This document shows positions 22,573 through 34,029 of a stretch of DNA of 64,000 bases, in pieces. Made by a program: the position numbers and the translations under genes. The stretch comes from Glandiceps talaboti. Lineage: Eukaryota; Hemichordata; Enteropneusta; Spengelidae. Below the pieces are notes generated by a model. The model was not told the origin of the DNA. It did no database searches and saw nothing but the letters and a program-made list of their open reading frames with translations. The stretch is taken from contig NC_135556.1 in assembly GCF_964340395.1 (NCBI RefSeq), positions 20,247,642 to 20,311,641 of the forward strand. The letters are read 5' to 3'. Every line of letters begins with the position of its first letter. Positions within the stretch are counted from its first letter, which is position 1.

Positions 22573-24783
22573 ATGCCTACAAAGGTAGCTGTCAGATTGC
22601 TGTTTTTTCCAACTCTGTTTTATGATGTAGTTATGACTAGAATGTCATCATCCCGTAGATGGTATGACAGGATAGACTCCACCGTCATACTGGGAGCATT
22701 GCCATTCAGAGGCATGACAAAACAGGTAAGGTCAAAGGTCATTTGTCAGGGTCATAGGTCATCCATCAATGAAGAATATTGTAGTAGAATTTCTTACAAT
22801 TGTTGAGAGATAACATGACTTAATTTTTTTAATGCATTTTAAATTGGTTGGATATTTCCATGACAATTCTAAATTTTACACCAATTCCAAACATACAAAG
22901 AATTTTTAAGTTTGTCAGTTGTGTTTGTATAATTATAAACTCACAAACAAGAAGAATCCCATTCTCCCCACTTCTCCTTCCCTACAGTCAAAAATTTGGT
23001 TAATTTTTAAAAATATTGATCATGTAAGACTTTAAATTATGGTATATAATTCTAGCTTAGCAGCTCATCACACCCAGAATTCATGAATCGGTGACTCGGA
23101 ATGCAACAATCATATACAAATTTGCATTTACATTACAGCAGACCTTTTTATTGCTGGCAATTTAAAACACCAGACAACCTAGCAGTGCATAGATTCTATA
23201 GGTTTTTTGTTGTGGGTTCTAGTCATAGATTTCAATACAAATTGTCATTTCATATAATCTCATTATTTTAATATCTACACATACATTTCTATAAAGCAAT
23301 ATCACTTTAAAAACTGCTTGTATTTTTTTTTTATCTCTATGCAGTTAGTTGATGAAGAAAATGTGCATGGTGTAATCACTATGAATGAAGAGTATGAAAC
23401 CAAATATTGGGTCAACTCCAGACAGGTCAGTCATTTGTTGTCTGTCACTTCAACAAATATTTTTGTCAATTTTAAAAGGGTTACGGATCATATGCTATCA
23501 AAGCATTACTATAATATAAAGTACACACATATATGACCACCTCTACAACAGATAAATGCTTGACTCCCATTATGTTGTACCATAATCACATCATTATGGT
23601 AGAGCTTCATTTGTTGTCAAATTCTATGAATCATTTTACCTGAATCTCTGATTTATTTATCAATAATTCTACCTCTTTTTTTCAAGGAATGGGCTGATGC
23701 TGGTGTAGAGCAGTTGAGGCTGAGTACCAGGGACTTTACTGGATCACCAACCTTAGACAATGTCAACAAAGCAATCAATTTTATCACTGAAATCAAAGAC
23801 AAAAATCAGAGTGTTTATATACATTGTAAAGCAGGCAGAACAAGAAGTGCAACTATAGTAGCGTGTTATTTAATGAAGGTAAGTCTCTCAACCCTTTCAC
23901 CACCGATTCGTGCTATTGCGGGAACGTGCAAGTGTTAATGCTACAAAGTCTGTGGTTATGCTCAGTTTGGCCGAACTGAATTAGCAGTGCAGGTTTCCTC
24001 CTGTTTAACGTTTTAACACTGGGGCACTTGGATGCTGCACAAGTGACAACCATATTTGAATTTCTGAATTTACTTTGGATTAATAAAGTTTATAGAGTAT
24101 TATATTATATTATATTATATATTATATTATATTATATTGTATTGTATTGTATCGTATCGTATCGTATCGTATCGTATCGTATCGTATCGTATCGTATCGT
24201 ATCGTATCGTATCGTATCGTATCGTATCGTATCGTATCGTATCGTATCGTATCGTATCGTATCGTATCGTATCGTATCGTATCGTATCGTATCGTATCGT
24301 ATCGTATCGTATCGTATCGTATCGTATTGTATTGTATCGTATTGTATTGTATTGTATTGTATTGTATTGTATGGCATTATATAATACTATACTTTATTAT
24401 TGTTATAAACCAGAATGATATTTTACTAAAGGCAAAATTTCTGTCAAAGTTACTTTATTCACTCCATACTTTCATTATACCTGTGTGTGTGTGTGTGTGT
24501 GTGTGTGGATAACCTTGTTCAAATAACGGAATTTCTCCCAGAACACTAATTAAAAGAAATACATATTGATTTGACTACTTTTCAGTGCCATTGCTTCCTA
24601 GTATTTGATATGATTACCTGTTGTGTACTCTAAATAAGTCATGTTTGTATTTATATTTTGTAGTGTAACAGTTGGACTCCACAAGAGGCTTACAAACACA
24701 TTAAGGCAAAGAGAAGACATATAATAATGATAAAAAACCATTGGAAAACTTTACATGATTATCATAAGGCTGAAATTGAATAA
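22573..24783 (+). CDS. PTPMT1: PTPMT1-like mitochondrial phosphatase, copy 1
   Basis: PTPMT1 dephosphorylates phosphatidylglycerophosphate in the mitochondrial matrix, a step of cardiolipin synthesis. Exons: 22573-22725, 23345-23425, 23687-23878, 24664-24783. They have GT-AG borders and lengths 153, 81, 192 and 120, all multiples of three, giving 181 residues (human 201). Conserved features are [46 protein letters not shown] and the phosphatase loop [12 protein letters not shown] (nucleophile Cys125, Arg131). The basic/hydrophobic N-terminus suits mitochondrial import. It is divergent from PFAS upstream. The last intron carries a 240-bp ATCGT satellite. Exon 3 is almost identical to exon 3 of copy 2 at 41275 while the other exons differ far more (see findings). 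Confidence 0.93.
24100..24370. repeat. (ATCGT)n pentanucleotide satellite in PTPMT1-1 intron 3
   Basis: Runs of ATTAT grade into about 38 perfect ATCGT units, then ATTGT units. The five-residue periodic frames (RIVSY, DTIRY) are artefacts of a repeat with no stop in several frames. Confidence 0.95.
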
Positions 24784-25009
24784 TAGCATTGGAATTAACC
24801 CAGGGTACAAGACAACCAAGAGGTCTACTTTCAATTGTCAAGTATTTTTTATTCTTTTTAGTCGTCTTCATCTCCCAAAGGGGTATTTGTTTGTACACAA
24901 GTACATGTAATTCCAAGCTGGGCAGAAGAGGATTATTTCCATACAAGCTTGAAGAAACAGCCAAGATGATTTCTATGTATTTTTATGTATGCAGCCGATT
25001 CCCACCCAT

Positions 25010-25480
25010 CACCAAAGGGCCATTATCTAACAATCAAGTCTTTCGGATTATGAAAGGTTTTGACAAAGTTCCTGCAGATAAACTATTCACTCGTGTTCCG
25101 TCAAGCAGAACCAGAGGACATTCTCTCAAACTTGCCAAATCCACGATCAGATTGGACGTCAGGAAGTATTTCTTCACTCAACAGACTGTATCTCATTGGA
25201 ATGATTTACCTGAATATGTTATTCAAGCCAAGACTGTGTGTGACTTTAAAATTAGACTCGATCAGCATAAGAACAAAAAGAGGGATTGTCTAAGCCTTTA
25301 AGGCTTCCTTCTTTGTCTTGCAATGGAGTCTTCCATGGCGATCATAGTAAATCATAGTAAATCAATCAGAAAGGTCCTATGAGCCATTAACACTGAACCC
25401 ATGAGGGATGGCCCTCACAGGACTTCTTGGGAGACAAGTGTTTATATACTTCAAGAACTATCCAGGATAAATAAAGATTA
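25010..25480 (+). mobile_element. 5'-truncated LINE: end of ORF2 and 3' tail
   Basis: An open frame ending at 25301 carries the C-terminal signature of a CR1/Jockey-type LINE protein: VFRIMKGFDKV, TRGHSLKLAKS, LDVRKYFFTQQTVSHWNDLP, FKIRLDQHK. The 3' untranslated region follows, ending in AATAAAGATTA. The reverse transcriptase core is absent, so this is a short 5'-truncated insertion next to the 3' end of PTPMT1 copy 1. Its last 96 bp (25385-25480) are shared with the SINE at 57352-57722. Confidence 0.8.
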
Positions 25481-25929
25481 ATATGAGCCACTTTTGAGAA
25501 GTCATAACTATACATACACAGAGGGAAATGACTAATAGATGGAAGATGGAGTGTGATGAGGGGGGGGGGGGTGTCTTGGCAGCTGTATTAAGCTAACTTC
25601 ACAGAAGTCAAGATGTGTAAAATACTAACATTGCAATCCAACACTCTTGAAAAAAATGAGATTATCTCTCATTTACATTTTAAATATGTGTTGTGACAGC
25701 AACTAACATGATCTGATATTGGTAATGATCTCAACATAATTTGATAATTTTCCCACATGCAAAATACTGCAAAAGATGTCAAACAAACACAAACACTCCC
25801 CTTTTTTTTTACAATGAACCTTAGTTCAGTTTTGCTAACAAGATATAAAATTGGAAACAGACTCGCTCAATAATAATCAAAAGATATCTGAATGTGTTGA
25901 ATGTTCTTTATTTGACTTATCAGTCATCT

Positions 25930-26130
25930 GTATGTGTAACCGTGACGGGGTGCCCTCACACATCTGTCAACAATTCCCACGAACAGATTCTTACTTTGGA
26001 CTAGTTTGTAAGGTACGTCGTGACGGGGTGACCTTACACATTGGTCAACCCCTCCCATGAATTTGGACTAGTTTGTAAGGTACGCTGTGACAGGGTGCCC
26101 TTGCACATCGGTCAACCCCTCCCAAGAACA
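25930..26130. repeat. 65-75-bp tandem repeat downstream of zinc-finger gene A
   Basis: Three diverged copies with GTGACGGGGTG, CACAT.GGTCAAC and GGACTAGTTTGTAAGG lie directly beyond the stop codon of gene A and may be part of its 3' untranslated region. Confidence 0.65.
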
Positions 26131-26149
26131 ACACAACATATCTTACAGT

Positions 26150-28080
26150 CTAGCTTTGGACAAGACCTTTTGGCTTTGATAAAGCCTTTGTATGGACTTT
26201 CATATGTGTTTTTAAAATGCAACCTTGCTTAAAACCTTTACCACACTCATTACAAATGAATGGTCTTTCATGTTTGTGAAGTCGCCTGTGTTTCCTCAGG
26301 ATTGAACATTGTTTAAAACTTTTTCCACACTCTTTGCATACAAATGGTCTTTCATTTCTGTGAATTCCCATATGTTCTATCAAATGTCTATTTTGCATAA
26401 AAGCTTTGCCACACTCTTCACATAAATATGGTTTTTCATTTGTGTGGCTTCTTAAGTGTGTTTTAAGGTCACTGCTTTCGTAAAATGCTCGACTACACTC
26501 ACTGCATGCAAATGGTCTTTCATTTGTGTGGATTTTCATGTGTTTTTTCAGATTTCCACTTTGATTAAAGCATTTATCACATACATTGCATGCAAACGGT
26601 CTTTCAGTTGTATGAGTTCTCATGTGATTTTTGAGACTCCCCCTGTGATTAAACCCTTTCCCACACTCTTTACATACAAATGGCCTTTCATTTGTATGGA
26701 TCCTCATATGTTGTTTCAGATAACTAACGTGATTAAAACCTTTGGCACACTCATCACACACATACAACTTTTTCTTAACATGGCCACGTAAGTGTGCTTT
26801 TAGATTGCTTATTACATAAAAGCCTTTACCACAGTGTTCACATACAAATGGCCTTTCACCTTTGTGAATTTTCATATGTCTATTCAGTTTGCCTCTTTGA
26901 CAAAAACACTTGCCACACTCCTCACAAATATACCGTTTTTCATTTGTGTTTTTTTCATGTGTCATTTGACAATCATCAACAATGTCATCACTTGTTGTCT
27001 GTGTCTTCGGTTGATTTTCTTGTATCTTATCTTCAGTTGAACCCTCACCAGATCTGTTCACGGTAAGCGTACTTGTGGAAGTATTATCTTCTTCAACTAC
27101 TTCCCAGTGTTGCACTCTATCAGTATTTTCGGCAGCATCTTCTTTGATATCTTCATTCTTGATCTTGACTTCCCTAGTTACATGTCCAAGTTGGCAAAGA
27201 CAATTGATCATAAGAGATATATCTGTGGATGAAATCAAGAAAATATATGCTTTCAGAAAAACAAGGCTTCAAAGCACTACAAAAGTAGTGTGCTTTAGAA
27301 TGTCTATAACACAGCACCACATCTTGTCTGTCTTCTCTTCAAAGTCTTGCATTATGATGTACAGAAATAAATTACACTGACTACACACGTGCACACACAC
27401 GCACACAGACACAGACAGACAGACACATACTTCGTTCAAGCAAAAATATATCTTCAAAATTTGAAACAATCACTAACCTTCATCAGATGCTCCATCATTC
27501 TGACATCTGTCGTATAAATCTTGGAGTGCTTTGTTTAGTTCAAGTCTGCACTCCTTGTCAGACAGCAGTTTTCTTTTCTTTTCCATCACACCGTCTACAT
27601 CTACATCAATGACACATTGACATAATATTAGAATATTTCCAATAATTAATGTATACCAATTAAGCTATAGCATTCTATCTGATCAATAGTAATAGTATAA
27701 GAAATATTTATCAATCAGTTTGGTAAATCGATCACACAAACCTTTATACACTACTATTATTGAAGTATGCTCAGCTCAGTCACGATACAAAATAATGACA
27801 TAATTGTTAGGTATAAGAATATTGGCATCGGCGTCTGTCGATCATCAATGACATCATGTGTCCGTGACAGTTGCCGATGAGTCCATGACTTTTTTTTTTT
27901 TTTTTTTTGAATATATTATACATGAATGGCTAATAATATCATTATTTCTATTATGAGCATCCTTGAATAGCATATTTATTAGCTCACAAGTGACTGTGCA
28001 GTTGGTACTAAATCTTCAGTTATGCCAACATTACCTGTCTCCGTTGTGTAAATGTCACGGTCCGTCTGCTCTTTCTCCAT
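26150..28080 (-). CDS. C2H2 zinc-finger protein A (9 fingers)
   Basis: Probable sequence-specific DNA-binding nuclear protein. Exons: 28080-28035, 27600-27478, 27222-26150, with phases 1 and 1; 1,242 bp, 413 residues. Residues 1-57 and about the first 40 of exon 3 form a module shared with genes B and C (KRKLLSDKECRLELNKALQD, DISLMINCLCQLGHVTREVK). It is not a KRAB, ZAD, SCAN or BTB sequence that I recognise. An acidic linker follows, then nine tandem CX2CX12HX3H fingers from about residue 154, joined by TNERPF-type linkers (the usual TGEKPF class) as in poly-finger DNA binders. All nine keep their ligands. Gene A has different fingers from B and C, but its 5' exons and promoter are nearly those of B. 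Target and role unknown. Confidence 0.88.
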
Positions 28081-28740
28081 CTTGAAATACGCCACCAACG
28101 GTCGCGTTCGTACATGTACGTAGGGGCCAACCAGTATAGTTTGGTGTGTGTGATGCATGCATGTTTTAAAAGTAGTTTTTAATGGTAGAGGGTGAACTCC
28201 ATTTCGTTTTGAAATGTAAACAATTCGACCAATATTGCAACAAATATATTCCTAACAATACTTAGCGATGGCAACACCAAGACGAGTTTCTTGGCAATTT
28301 GATTAGCCTCCATCTTATAAAAATTCTTTATTACAATAAATGGCATATACTAGTAGTCCATGTAGTCTGGATTAGTCTGAGCATGTATGTATGACTGTAT
28401 GAAACTCAACAATTGGAGTTACTCATGCCTGGAGACTGGCTTCTTTTGGACAAACTTGAGTTACCAAACATCAACTACCAGTGAATAAGTGAGCAAATAC
28501 ATTGGCCAATGGACTTTGGTTGCAGTTTAGATCCTCTAATAAACTATGACCCATCAAATCCTTGCATGTGTATGTTTATGTGTGCATGCATGTGCGCAGG
28601 CACACATGTGTGCACATGTGTGGTGTGGGGGTTTACAAGAACCTCAAGCCATTTCACTCGCTCCTTCCATTCACAACTTTGTCAGGCAAGAAAACTTGAC
28701 TTGTTAAAAACAAAACCAAGTGGTTAAATTTATTGGATGT
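28081..28740 (-). promoter_or_regulatory. Upstream region of gene A, duplicated upstream of gene B
   Basis: The roughly 650 bp before the ATG of gene A are almost identical to 32773-33420 before gene B, including GGCGTATTTCAAG just upstream of the start codon. Genes A and B should therefore share regulation. The block is part of the tandem duplication; no specific factor site is claimed. Confidence 0.45.
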
Positions 28741-28798
28741 CCTTTTATTACAAAAATAATATCTAAATTTCAAAATGTACATTTCCTTTTACATATTA

Positions 28799-29141
28799 TG
28801 ACAGAACCCCATGATGGGTGAGTGCATGTGTGGCATACTCGGGGTATTTGCATAAGTGTTTGCAGTGTTCTCTGCAGCTGCTGCAGCACTTCCATGAGCA
28901 TAGTGAGTGTAGCAGAAAACACTGCAAATACCTGAGTATCCATATGTGCACTCGTGCGACATGACGTTCTGTTATCATTACATATGTTTATCTGAAACAT
29001 TAAATTTCCATAAAATAACACTATAGTGCAATCATGCGCATTTGTGTCGAACGAATGAACGAATGATTGCATCCTCATTTGCATATCATAGCATACAGTT
29101 ATGCAAAAATATTTTGGGTATTGCACTGCAGTGCAAATACC
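28799..29141. mobile_element. Dispersed foldback repeat, copy 2
   Basis: Lies 194 bp downstream of the stop of gene B. Its first 190 bp fold on themselves: TGACAGAACCCCATGATG and ATACTC..GTATTTGCA on the left pair with GACATGACGTTCTGTTATCA and their partners on the right. The remaining part ends TTGCACTGCAGTGCAAATACC-like. A near-identical copy sits at the same place behind gene C, so it was present before the duplication. Confidence 0.65.
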
Positions 29142-29334
29142 ACAACCAATGGAACTAATCTCTGATACAAGTAATAATACATACAAACTAAATTGAAAAT
29201 AAAAGTGGTGCAAAAGTGAGTTCAAATATGTCTATTTAAAATTAGGATCAGGTTGTAATACAACTTTGTATATATCAAAGATAGAGTAAAGCCAGGTGTT
29301 ATTGTAGTGTATTTAAAAACATGACATCCTTTCA

Positions 29335-31360
29335 TTATAACTTTGTAGGCATACATGCATAATAAATACCAAGTCTTCTTTCTGGGTGTATCTTTGTGAT
29401 GTGTCCTTGAAGATCCCCAAAAGTAAAATATCCATAATTACATACTGGGCAAATAAATGATCTTTCATTTGTGTGCACCCTCAGGTGTCGGGTCAAAAGT
29501 TCACTCTTGGAGAAACTTTTGTTGCATTCAGTGCATACAAACCCAAATTTATTGCTTGAGTGGACCTTATTTACATGCCTTCTTAGATGATCATATTGAC
29601 GAAAGCCCTTACCACATTCTTCACAAACACATGGTCTGTCATTTTTGTGGATCATCATGTGTCTCTTCACATTGTTAGAAGTTATAAATCCTTTTCCACA
29701 TTCTGGGCATATGTACCGTCTTTCTTTTCTATGCACTACTCTCACGTGATATTCAAGATCATATTTTTTGTGGTAAGTTTTACAGCACTCTTTGCATCCA
29801 AAAGGTCTTTCATCTATGTGAGTTCTTATATGTGTTTCTAAACTCTGCCTTTTGTGGAAGGCTGTGGAACAATACTTGCATTTAAATGGTCTGTCATATA
29901 TGTGTACTTTTTCATGCATAATAAGCCAGCCTCTATACTTGAAGCACCTGGTACATTCTTTGCATTTAAATTGTGCATTATTTGAGTGAACTTCCAACTT
30001 CGCATTAAGATCACTGTTTGTATGGGAAGTTTTATTACTATCCTCACAAACAGATTTGTCATTTGAGCGGGTACTCAAATGCCTATCTAGTTTCTTGCGT
30101 TGACCAAATTCTTTAACACATTTTTTACCAACATATTGTTTTTTGTGGACACTCTTCTGTTTCATAAGATTCTTTCTATGCTTATAGCTTTTATGACACT
30201 CATCATGTACAACTTTTCTTTCAACTGAATGCACTCCTTTGTGGCTGTTGCGAGTGTCTCTTTTAGTAACTCTTTCACTGCGGATCTTACACACAAATTG
30301 TTTTCTTTTATGTATCTTTTCATGACTAGTTAGTTTATGCCTTTCATTATATCCATTACCACATTTGTCACATACAAACTCTGTACTATGTGGGTGAGTT
30401 TGACTGTGTCTTTTCAGAGAGGCTTTCGCGGAAAAGCTTTTCCCACATTCCTCACACACAAATGGTTTTTTAACTGGATGAGTTTTCATGTGTCTCGTTA
30501 GATAACATTTATGTGTGAACCCTTTACAACATTCATCACACACAAACGGTTTATTTGGGTCAATTTTCTTGGGTCTGTCTTGACTACCCCTTTTTGAAGT
30601 TTTTCTACCTCTTTTAGTTTTCTCTACACCTATACACAATCTTTCCTTTGCGTGTATTAGTCTATGTTTTGTCAGTGAGCCTTTAAAACTAAACCCTTTA
30701 CTACATTCATCACATACAAATGGTTTATTCTTTGGGTTGATTTTCTTGAGTCTGTCTTGACTGCCCCTTTTTCTAACTCCTTGACTATTTTCTTCAGGCA
30801 CACGTAATCTTTTATTTGCATGGATTTTCCGATGTCTACTCAGAGAGCTTCTGCTACTTAGTTTTTTCCCACACTCCATACAAACATACAGTTTTTCGTT
30901 TGTGTTTGTTTCTTGCATCTTTTCACCATTAGTAATGAACTCAATGATGTCATCAATTGTGCGCATCTTCTGATCATTTCCTTGTATCTTATCTTTAGTT
31001 GAACCCTCATCAGATCTAATCAAGGTAAGCATACTAGTGGAACCATTATCTTCTTCAACTACTTTCCAGTGTTGTACTCTATCAGTATTTTCAGCAGCAT
31101 CTTCTTTGATATCTTCATTCTTGATCTTGACTTCCCTAGTTACATGTCCAAGTTGACAAAGACAATTGATCATAAGAGATATATCTGTGGATGAAATCAA
31201 GAAAATATATGCTTTCAGAAAAACAAGGCTTCAAAGCACTACAAAAGTAGTGTGCTTTAGAATGTCTATAACACAGCACCACATCTTGTCTGCCTTCTTC
31301 AAAGACTTGCATTATGACATGTAGAGAAATAAATTACACTGATTGCACATGCACACACAC

Positions 31361-31407
<47 letters not shown>

Positions 31408-32772
31408 CATACCTCGTTCAAGCAAAAATGTATTTTCAAAATTTGAAACAATAACTAACCTTCATCAGATGTTTCATCACTCTGACATCTGTCGTATAAA
31501 TCTTGGAGTGCTTTGTTTAGTTCAAGTCTGCACTCCTTGTCAGACAGCAGTTTTCTTTTCTTTTCCATCACACCATCTACATCAATGACATTATTATTAG
31601 AATATTTCCAATCAATGTATACCAATTTAAGCATTCTATCGATAGAAATATTTATCAATCAGTTTGGTAAATCGATCACACAAACCTTTGTACACTACTG
31701 TTATTCAAGTATGCTCAGCTCAGTCACGATACTAAATAATGACATAATTGTTAGGTATAGGGAAGAAATGTATTAATCGCCATCTTAGTTTCCGTACAGC
31801 CACAATCCCAAGTAACCACATGGGGGACTAACCCGGAAGTAAGTCATTGTCAGCCATACGTTACAGTGGTAACATCGTCCGAGAAATCGCTGCGTTCAGA
31901 GTGTCGAGTGTCATGTCATTATTCACAGAATTATTGTTTTCGAGTGAAAACTCGTCTTGAATTAGTACAACCCAAACAACTGAAGACATGTCAAGTTATA
32001 TTTTGAAAGTTGTATCGCTAGGTTGAGACGATTTTCTCACCTACTATCGAGGCTTACTTGGACTCTAGTTCAGCGGGAAGTTTAGCCAGTACGATAATTC
32101 TTTCTGCTTTAGTTTACAACACTTTTGATCACGCAGATTTTGTTGTGGTGAAAAGAAAGAAAAAAAAGATCACTTCAACCATTTCGTTGTGTTTTCTTTG
32201 TGAAAGGTAATCGAACATGAACGAGTGTTACCACTGTAACGTATAGTCTATCACAGCTAGCCATCGGATGTTCTTCCGATGAAATACGACACACAGCCGA
32301 ACAACGCTATGGAGGATGGCACATCCGAGTTCGGGCAAGCCCTCACATGCGAACTTCGTTCGCTTATAGTTATAGCATCGAAAGAAAGCCCGAACGTCTA
32401 GCAGCAAGACTATGTAACGTATGGCTGAGAATGAATGACTCTCTTCCAGCTGGTGAGTCCCCCGTGCATCCGGGTACTCGGGGTTGTCACCGTACGGAAA
32501 CCAAGATGGCAATTTCTTCCCTATATAAGAATATTGGCCAAAAGTATACCGTCATCAGCGTCTGTCGATCGTCATGTGTCCGTGACAGTTGCCGATGACG
32601 GTATTTTTTGAATATACGTAAATGGCTAATAATATCATTATTTCTATTATGAGCATCCTTGAATAGCATATTAGCTCACAAGTGACTGTGCAGTTGGTAC
32701 TAAATCTTCAGTTATGCCAACATTACCTGTCTCCGTTGTGTGAATGTCACTGTCCGTCTGCTCTTTCTCCAT
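29335..32772 (-). CDS. C2H2 zinc-finger protein B (12 intact plus 4 degenerate fingers)
   Basis: Exons: 32772-32727, 31576-31460, 31184-29335; 2,013 bp, 670 residues. The N-terminus (MEKEQTDSDIHTTET, then KRKLLSDKECRLELNKALQD) matches gene A. The finger array matches gene C. Of 16 finger units, twelve keep all four ligands. Four consecutive ones in the middle do not: KIRSERV has lost a Cys, VVHDECHK has His for the first Cys, YVGKKC and PVCEDSNK lack more. The protein may thus have two finger blocks joined by a non-finger spacer. Intron 1 holds a 766-bp DNA element absent from gene A. Expected to be nuclear; targets unknown. Confidence 0.87.
31350..31407. repeat. (CAGA)n repeat in gene B intron 2
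   Basis: A CAGA array, longer than the equivalent stretch in gene A (27405-27425). It marks a difference that arose after the duplication. Confidence 0.85.
31758..32523. mobile_element. 766-bp non-autonomous DNA transposon in gene B intron 1
   Basis: Begins TAGGGAAGAAAT and ends ATTTCTTCCCTA. The imperfect terminal inverted repeats extend about 40 bp (GCCATCTTAGTTTCCGTAC against GCCATCTTGGTTTCCGTAC). It is flanked by TA on both sides, while the paralogous intron of gene A reads straight through (GGTATAAGAAT near 27812), which fits insertion with a TA target duplication (Tc1/mariner-like). No transposase frame. A second inverted pair lies inside, at about 31856-31873 and 32227-32245 (ACGTTACAGTGGTAACA and complement), suggesting another element nested within. 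Confidence 0.75.
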
Positions 32773-33478
32773 CTTGAAATACGCCACCAACGGTCGCGTT
32801 CGTACATGTACGTAGGGGCCAACCAGTATAGTTTGGTGTATGATGCATGCATGTTTTAAAAGTAGTTTTTAATGGTAGAGGGTGAATTCCATTTCGTTTT
32901 GAAATGTAAACAATTCGACCAATATTGCAACAAATATATTCCTAACAATACTTAGCGATGGCAACACCAAGACGAGTTTCTTGGCAATTTGATCAGCCTC
33001 CATCTTATAAAAAATCTTTACTACAATAAATGGCATACACTAGTAGTCCATGTAGTCTGGATTAGTCTGAGCATGTATGTATGACTGTATGAAACTCAAC
33101 AATTGGAGTTACTCATGTCTGGAGACTGGCTACTTTTGGACAAACTTGAGTTCCCAAACATCAACTACCAGTGAATAAGTGAGCAAATACATTGGCGAAT
33201 GGACTTTGATTGCAGTTTAGATCCTCAAATAAACTGAAACCCATCAAATCCTTGCATGTGTATGTTTATGTGTGCATGCATGCATGCCTTCATGCATGTG
33301 CGCAGGCACGCATGTGTGTGGTGTGGGGGTTTACAAGAACCTCAAGCCTCAAGCCGCTCCTTCCATTCACAACTTTGTAAGGCAAGAAAACTTGACTTGT
33401 GGTTAAATTTATTGGATGTCCTTTTATTACAAAAAATAATATCTAAATTTCAAAATGTACATTTCCTTTTACATATCA

Positions 33479-33836
33479 TGACAGAACCCCAATGATGCAT
33501 GAGTGCATGTGTAGCATACTCAGGGTATTTACATAAGTGTTTGCTGTGTTCTCAGTGCAGCTGCGACAGCACTTCCATGAGCATAGTGAGTGTAGCAGAA
33601 AACACTGCAAGCATGAGTGCAAATACCAGAGTATCCATATTTGCACTCGTGCAGCATGAGGTTCTGTTATCATTACATATGTTTATCTGAAACACTAAAT
33701 TTCCATAAAATAACACTATAGTGCAATCATGCGCATTTGTGTCGAACGAACAAACGAATGATCGCGTCCTCATTTGCATATCATAGCATACAGTTATGCA
33801 AAAATATTTTGGGTATTGCACTGCAGTGCAAATACC
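33479..33836. mobile_element. Dispersed foldback repeat, copy 3
   Basis: Near-identical to 28799-29141 and placed the same way, 194 bp behind the stop of gene C. Similarity runs on through both flanks, so it was copied with the gene and did not insert independently. Confidence 0.65.
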
Positions 33837-34029
33837 ACAACCGATGGAACTAATCTCTGGTACAAGTAATAATACATACAAACTAAATTGAAAATAAAAG
33901 TGGTGCAAAAGTGAGTTCAAATATGTCTATTTAAAATTAGGATCAGGTTGTAATACAACTTTGTATATATCAAAGATAGAGTAAGGCCAGGTGTTATTGT
34001 AGTGTATTTAAAAACATGACATCCTTTCA

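Larger units (their letters stand above)
24784..26149. other. Region between PTPMT1-1 and zinc-finger gene A
   Basis: Both genes end here (convergent). It contains the PTPMT1 3' untranslated sequence, the LINE tail, a G-run at 25560-25570 and a minisatellite at 25930-26130 (about three copies of a 65-75-bp unit with GACTAGTTTGTAAGGTACG and GGTCAACCCCTCCCA). No other gene seen. Confidence 0.5.

Noticed and set aside
24028-24512. Long open frames with five-residue periods (RIVSY, DTIRY) on both strands
   Set aside because: They follow wholly from the ATCGT pentanucleotide repeat inside a PTPMT1 intron.
31758-32523. Alternative first exon or a gene inside the intron of gene B
   Set aside because: Inverted ends, TA flanks and absence from the intron of gene A show an inserted element; no conserved frame inside.
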